This document shows positions 7,321 through 10,453 of a stretch of DNA of 10,453 nt, in pieces. The notes under the pieces were generated by a model. That model was given only the letters and a program-made list of their open reading frames with translations. It was not told where the DNA came from and did no database searches. The DNA comes from Solirubrobacterales bacterium. Lineage in GTDB: Bacteria > Actinomycetota > Thermoleophilia > Solirubrobacterales > Solirubrobacteraceae. The translations under genes and the position numbers were made by a program. How positions within the stretch are numbered: position 1 is the stretch's first letter; each line of letters starts with the position of its first letter. The stretch is from contig QHBV01000286.1 in assembly GCA_003244035.1 (NCBI GenBank), positions 1,139 to 11,591 of the forward strand. The letters are read 5' to 3'.

Positions 7321-7326
7321 CTCGCG

Positions 7327-8370
7327 ATGGCGGGCGCGCCTGTCTTCCTCTCGGATCCCTCCTCGTTAGCGCACGACACCGGCGCCCACCCCGAGCAGGC
7401 GGCGCGAATCACGGCGATCGAGCGCTCGCTCGAGCAGCAGGGGTGGTTGGGCTGTGTGCGGGTGCGCTCGCCGGCCGTCTCGCTCGAGTCGCTCGCCGCG
7501 GTGCACTCGGCCGCCCATATCGAGGCGGTCCGGCGGCTGTCGGCCCGGGGCGGGGGCCAGCTCGACCTCGACACCGTTCTCAGCGCGGGATCGTTCGAGG
7601 CGGCACTACACGCCGCCGGCGGGGCGGTCGCACTCGCCGAGCTGCTCGTCGCCGGCGAGGCGCCGTACGGGTTCAGCGCGCACCGGCCCCCCGGCCACCA
7701 CGCCACGCGGTCCCGCGCGATGGGCTTCTGCCTGTTCGACAACATCGCGGTCGCGGCGCGCCATGCCGTCGATGCGCTCGGGCTGGCGCGGGTGATGATC
7801 TTCGACTGGGACGTGCACCACGGCAACGGCACCAACGACATCTTCCACTCCGACGACGAGGTCCTATTCGTCTCGATCCATCAATCGCCCCTGTACCCCG
7901 GGACGGGGGCCGCCGGGGACCTGGGCGCCGGGCGGGGGGAGGGCTTCACGGTCAACCTGCCGGTGCCGCCGGGCGCCGGCGACAGCGAGTATCGCTCCCT
8001 GGTCGATCACGTGGTCGTGCCGCTGGCGCGGGCGTTCGAGCCCCAACTCGTGCTGATCTCGGCGGGGGACGACGCCCATCGCGACGATCCGCTGGCGCAG
8101 TGTCGGGTTACCGAGGCGGGATTCGCGGCGATGGCGGCGTCGATGCGAGCTGTCTGCCGGTCGCTTGGGGCGCCGATCGGGTGCGTGCTCGAGGGCGGTT
8201 ACGCGCTCGAGCCGCTGGCGCGGTCAGTCGCGGCGACACTGGAGGCACTGGGTGGCGGGGCTGAGCCGGCGGCCTCTACGGGCGCCGCGACGGGGGCTTC
8301 GGTTGGCGTGGCACCGGTGGCGCGCGCCGCGCAGGAGCGGCTGGCGCGGTGGTGGCCGGGATTGGGTTGA
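7327..8370 (+). CDS. Histone deacetylase-like zinc amidohydrolase (AcuC/acetylpolyamine type)
   Basis: A 347-residue cytoplasmic zinc hydrolase of the arginase/deacetylase fold, expected to remove acetyl groups from protein lysines, polyamines or similar amides. Family motifs in order: LAHDTGAHPEQAARI (15-29), HRPPGHHA (119-126, with the His124/His125 pair), MGFCLFDNIA (132-141), FDWDVHHGNGTND (159-171, zinc ligands Asp162 and His164), SIHQSPLYPGTG (183-194), ISAGDDAHRDDPLA (244-257, third zinc ligand Asp249) and EGGYALEPL (289-297, catalytic-type Tyr292). The usual SAGFDAH is here SAGDDAH: Asp248 replaces a conserved Phe next to the zinc ligand. Residues about 309-330 form a low-complexity Gly/Ala/Ser linker before a short helix. 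The ATG at 7327 gives the normal family N-terminus; in-frame upstream sequence runs into nadB. acuA and acuB are absent, so a role in acetoin use is not supported. The substrate is unknown. Confidence 0.94.
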   Translation: MAGAPVFLSDPSSLAHDTGAHPEQAARITAIERSLEQQGWLGCVRVRSPAVSLESLAAVHSAAHIEAVRRLSARGGGQLDLDTVLSAGSFEAALHAAGGAVALAELLVAGEAPYGFSAHRPPGHHATRSRAMGFCLFDNIAVAARHAVDALGLARVMIFDWDVHHGNGTNDIFHSDDEVLFVSIHQSPLYPGTGAAGDLGAGRGEGFTVNLPVPPGAGDSEYRSLVDHVVVPLARAFEPQLVLISAGDDAHRDDPLAQCRVTEAGFAAMAASMRAVCRSLGAPIGCVLEGGYALEPLARSVAATLEALGGGAEPAASTGAATGASVGVAPVARAAQERLARWWPGLG

Positions 8371-8437
8371 GGCACCGATCGCGCTGTTCGGAGGCGCCGA
8401 TCGCGCTGTTCGGAGGCGCCAAATCGCGCTGTTCGCG
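8371..8437. repeat. 22-base tandem repeat, three copies
   Basis: Three consecutive units share the core ATCGCGCTGTTCG: 8371-8392, 8393-8414 and 8415-8437. The first two differ by one base (GGCACCG against GGCGCCG); the third has an extra base before the core (GGCGCCAAATCGC) and diverges after it. The array starts directly after the deacetylase stop codon. There are no spacers, so it is not a CRISPR array. It could be a small array left by slippage, or a protein-binding or transcript-processing site. Confidence 0.8.
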
Positions 8438-8534
8438 CCGGCTCAAACCCCGCGCGGCGGCCGAACTTAGACGCTTGGGTCGCGTCGGGGGCGACCGAAA
8501 CGTCACGGAACGGCAGCGAGCGCCAAACACGGGT

Positions 8535-8556
8535 CCCATCCGGCGAACCGGATGGG
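8535..8556. terminator. Perfect 9-base-pair hairpin in the convergent gap
   Basis: CCCATCCGG (8535-8543) and CCGGATGGG (8548-8556) pair perfectly around a four-base loop, CGAA on plus and TTCG on minus. After one mismatch three more pairs are possible (8531-8533 with 8558-8560, one of them G-T). The hairpin lies about 165 bases after the deacetylase stop and about 140 bases after the SPOR-like gene's stop, so it could end transcription from both sides. The minus side is followed by ACCCGTGTTTGG, with only a weak T run, and the plus side by none. Confidence 0.5.
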
Positions 8557-8697
8557 TCTCCGCCTCGGCACCGGCGGTTGCTCGCTGGGCACGATCGAGC
8601 CGCACGCCGCCGCGAGGGCCCCGCGCTCAGGCGCGACGCGAGCCCGTGGCGCGCGTTCAAATCCGGAGCGGTGACGCGACCGGGATCCCCCGCGCGA

Positions 8698-9297
8698 TCA
8701 GATGCCGCCCGGGGGCGCGACCTCGAGCGCTTGCCCCGTCGGGCTGCCCTGCGCCCCAAGCTTGACCGCCGCCGCGGTGGCCGTGGTTCTGTTCGGGTAG
8801 CGGCCGGAGAAGGCGATCCAGTAGCCGGGCGCCATGCTGGGATGCCGGGTCGAGCTCAGGACGCCGATCTTGAAGCCCGCGGCGTCGAGCCTTCGGGCCG
8901 TCGCGTAGGCCCGAGCCCTGCTGTGGCTCCGGGCGAGGGCGACGGTCCAGCCAGCCAGACCCGTGGGCCAGCCCCCGATCGCGGCCCTCGACCGGGGTGA
9001 TCGAACGGTCTTGATGACCGTGACCGTCTGTCCAGCCCGGGACTGGCTGGTTTGGCTCGCGTTGCTTGAAAGGGCGATGAGGGCAATCGCGAAAGCCGCG
9101 AGCACCACCGCGATGACGGTGCCGATGACCAGGGTAGGTACCTTCCAGCCGGGCGGACGGTGGATCACCGTCCGCGCCGCGCCACACTCCAGGCACCACT
9201 CCTGATCGTCTGTCAGCGGCGCTCCACAGTGTCCGCAGTGGTCATCGGCCGTGGACGCTGTGGAAGGGGTCGCTCGTGGCTCGGTGACCGTGCTCAT
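8698..9297 (-). CDS. Zinc-ribbon, single-pass membrane protein with SPOR-like C-terminal domain
   Basis: A 199-residue protein with three parts. Residues 20-42 form a short zinc ribbon, CGHCGAPLTDDQEWCLECG, with Cys21, Cys24, Cys35 and Cys38. Residues 53-77 are one hydrophobic helix (VPTLVIGTVIAVVLAAFAIA). Residues about 115-194 look like a SPOR-type domain: WTVALARSHSRARAYATARR, a Gly-Phe turn, then PGYWIAFSGRYPNRTTATAA, the beta-alpha-beta repeat pattern of that fold. SPOR domains bind glycan strands stripped of side peptides and often act at division sites; that role here is inference. The likely topology is zinc ribbon inside, SPOR-like domain outside. The start is the ATG at 9297, overlapping the upstream gene's stop as ATGA; the upstream extension of this frame is not supported. 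Coupling to another zinc-ribbon gene suggests the products work together. Confidence 0.85.
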   Translation of the reverse strand: MSTVTEPRATPSTASTADDHCGHCGAPLTDDQEWCLECGAARTVIHRPPGWKVPTLVIGTVIAVVLAAFAIALIALSSNASQTSQSRAGQTVTVIKTVRSPRSRAAIGGWPTGLAGWTVALARSHSRARAYATARRLDAAGFKIGVLSSTRHPSMAPGYWIAFSGRYPNRTTATAAAVKLGAQGSPTGQALEVAPPGGI

Positions 9298-10453
9298 CGC
9301 TGGCCGGAGCGGGCTTGTCCCTCCGGTGCCGTCCACGTGCGATGCTGCAGAGGGGGCGCCGGCCCGCTTTGGGAGGACTCCTCGAGTGACCCTCCGCAGC
9401 AGGCACAAAAGCGATCGGCGCTACCGTGAATCGCGCCGCAGTGGGAACAGGCGCCGCCGATCCCCGGCTCGCGGAGCTCCCGAAGCGGTTGGCGCTCGCC
9501 GAGCGCGCGTTCGAGCGCCCGGAGCTCGGTGTCGGTCTGCGCGGCGACGGCCACCTTCCCCTCGACGAGGTCCGGCCGCTGGCGCTCGAAACGATGGAGC
9601 TCGAGGACGAAGCCGCCGAGATCGCGCAGCTGCACTTCGCGCAGGCGGCGCAGGTACTGGACACGCCGACGCATTCGCCCGCGCTCGCGGGAGCCGGGGG
9701 CGGCGTGGGGTACCGGCGGATCCGGTTGGTCCGCCGCCGGCACCGGTTCGGAAGCCGGCGCGGGTGCGGGCGCCGGCGCGGCCTGGAACGCGGGTGCGGC
9801 CTGGGGCGCGGGTGCGGGTGCCGGCGCGGCCTCGGGTGCGGCGCGGAGCGTGGGCGCGGGCTGGGGCGCGGCTGCGGGCGCCCGGTGGACCGCAGTGTCG
9901 GGGGGGTCAGCGGCGATCGGCGCGGGCATATCCGGTTCGGCGGCGGGTGGCGCCGGTGGCTCGGGCTCGGCCGGCGACCCGGGCTCGGCCGGCGACCCGG
10001 GCTCGGCCGGCGCCGATTCGATCTGGGCCGCGAGTGATGCGGGTGTCTCGGGATCGGCGGGCGCGGCGGACGCCTTGATGCGGCCCTCCGACTTGGCGAG
10101 CAGGGCGCGTCCAGGCCACACGATCGTCTGTCCGAGTGCGGCCGCCGCGGCCGGCCCCGCCGGCGCCGACGGGTCCGGGGCTGGTTTGGCCGGCGGGTCC
10201 GCGGCGGGTGCGTCGGGGTCGACGGACGCCTCAGGGTGCGAGGTCGGAGGCTTGGGCTCCGTGGGTGGGGCCGCTGCCCGGGCGAGACGCGGTTGTCGTG
10301 CCTTGCGTCCGCGCCACGCGATCGCCTTGCCGAGCGCAGACGGCGGCGCAGGCTTGGGCTCGGCGGGTGGCTGGGGCTCGGCGGCGGGTGGCGCCGCCAG
10401 AGCTGGCGGCGGCTCCGACTCCGGCGCCGGCTCCGACTCTGGCGCCGCCACCG
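9294..10453 (-). CDS. Pro/Ala-rich protein with C-terminal zinc ribbon, 5' end off the window
   Basis: The frame is open from the right edge for 386 codons; no start is confirmed, because the first possible one (GTG at 10451) may be internal. Counting from there, residues 1-255 are a Pro/Ala/Glu-rich, probably disordered region. It contains two related short segments, ALGKAIAWRGRKAR (39-52) and ALGQTIVWPGRALLAK (105-120), and a Gly-Ser-Pro-Ala-Glu-Pro repeat (about 150-163). Residues 258-330 are a charged helical region (RRVQYLRRLREVQLRDLGG and onward). Residues 335-352 form a zinc ribbon, Cys335-x2-Cys338-x10-Cys349-x2-Cys352. The last 30 residues are again disordered. I recall comparable helical plus zinc-ribbon proteins from Thermoleophilia, always of unknown function. 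It overlaps the SPOR-like gene by 4 bases. No function is assigned. Confidence 0.82.
   Translation of the reverse strand, partial: VAAPESEPAPESEPPPALAAPPAAEPQPPAEPKPAPPSALGKAIAWRGRKARQPRLARAAAPPTEPKPPTSHPEASVDPDAPAADPPAKPAPDPSAPAGPAAAAALGQTIVWPGRALLAKSEGRIKASAAPADPETPASLAAQIESAPAEPGSPAEPGSPAEPEPPAPPAAEPDMPAPIAADPPDTAVHRAPAAAPQPAPTLRAAPEAAPAPAPAPQAAPAFQAAPAPAPAPASEPVPAADQPDPPVPHAAPGSRERGRMRRRVQYLRRLREVQLRDLGGFVLELHRFERQRPDLVEGKVAVAAQTDTELRALERALGERQPLRELREPGIGGACSHCGAIHGSADRFCACCGGSLEESSQSGPAPPLQHRTWTAPEGQARSGQR
9963..10016. repeat. 18-base in-frame tandem repeat, two perfect copies and one partial
   Basis: The unit GGGCTCGGCCGGCGACCC occurs at 9963-9980 and 9981-9998, and its first 14 bases or so recur at 9999-10016. 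Read on the minus strand it encodes the hexapeptide GSPAEP inside the disordered part of the Pro/Ala-rich protein. Being a multiple of three, it can change copy number without breaking the frame. Confidence 0.85.

Larger units (their letters stand above)
8371..8697. other. 327-base gap between convergent genes, no convincing gene
   Basis: This stretch separates the deacetylase gene (plus) from the SPOR-like gene (minus). Open frames cross it on both strands, but their translations are Arg/Ala/Pro-rich with no recognisable motif and no start supported by a ribosome-binding site, as expected by chance at this GC content. It holds a 22-base tandem repeat (8371-8437), a smaller inverted repeat GGTCGC/GCGACC (8478-8483 and 8491-8496) and a perfect 9-base-pair hairpin (8535-8556). 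From about 8560 to 8697 I see nothing beyond GC-rich sequence. Confidence 0.6.

Noticed and set aside
8371..8437. CRISPR array
   Set aside because: The repeats are directly adjacent with no spacers, there are only three, and no cas gene is nearby.
8440..8664. tRNA-like words (CTCAAACCCC near 8442 and GTTCAAATCC near 8655)
   Set aside because: The flanking bases do not form a 5-base-pair T stem, and no acceptor, D or anticodon arms can be placed.
8199..8759. Minus-strand open frame across the convergent gap
   Set aside because: It overlaps coding sequence at both ends, contains the tandem repeat and hairpin, and translates to low-complexity Arg/Ala/Pro sequence.
9700..10070. GC-rich repetitive stretch as an origin or repeat element
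   Set aside because: The periodicity is explained by codons for Pro, Ala and Glu in the open minus-strand frame.

Overview
The window is very GC-rich (most third codon positions are G or C). It carries tightly packed genes with 4-base stop/start overlaps and several starts that look leaderless, with a TANNNT hexamer 6-8 bases upstream. Together with the style of the zinc-ribbon proteins at the right end, this suggests a chromosome of a high-GC actinobacterium, probably class Thermoleophilia (Solirubrobacterales-like). That placement is recalled family resemblance, not a search result. I see no rRNA, tRNA, insertion sequence, phage gene, CRISPR array or origin.

Layout from left to right. (1) 1-5279, minus strand: a run of four genes read right to left: hyuA-like, hyuB-like, cobQ and a DHA2-type MFS exporter that runs off the left edge. 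hyuA/hyuB and hyuB/cobQ overlap by 4 bases (ATGA and GTGA); the exporter starts 35 bases after cobQ with its own Shine-Dalgarno sequence. (2) 5280-5334: a strong hairpin, then a possible leaderless promoter for the hyuA run. (3) 5335-5760, minus: a 141-residue protein of unknown function ending in a Cys/His cluster. (4) 5761-5845: a short gap with evenly spaced alternating inverted repeats. (5) 5846-7306, minus: nadB, L-aspartate oxidase, starting with TTG. (6) 7327-8370, plus: a zinc-dependent deacetylase of the HDAC/acetoin-utilisation type, divergent from nadB with only 20 bases between the starts and overlapping -10-like hexamers on the two strands. (7) 8371-8697: a convergent gap with no convincing gene, holding a 22-base tandem repeat and a perfect hairpin. 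(8) 8698-10453, minus: two overlapping genes, a Pro/Ala-rich protein with a C-terminal zinc ribbon (5' end off the window) and a zinc-ribbon, transmembrane, SPOR-like protein.

How they may work together: the hyuA-hyuB-cobQ-MFS run looks like one transcription unit. It joins an ATP-dependent amidohydrolase/carboxylase pair of unknown substrate to a cobalamin-pathway amidotransferase and an exporter, and no known pathway explains that set. nadB and the deacetylase probably share a control point. The two right-end proteins are translationally coupled and may form an envelope-associated pair. There is no clear defence or mobile system; the most unusual points are the cobQ context, the overlapping divergent promoter and the zinc-ribbon/SPOR pair.
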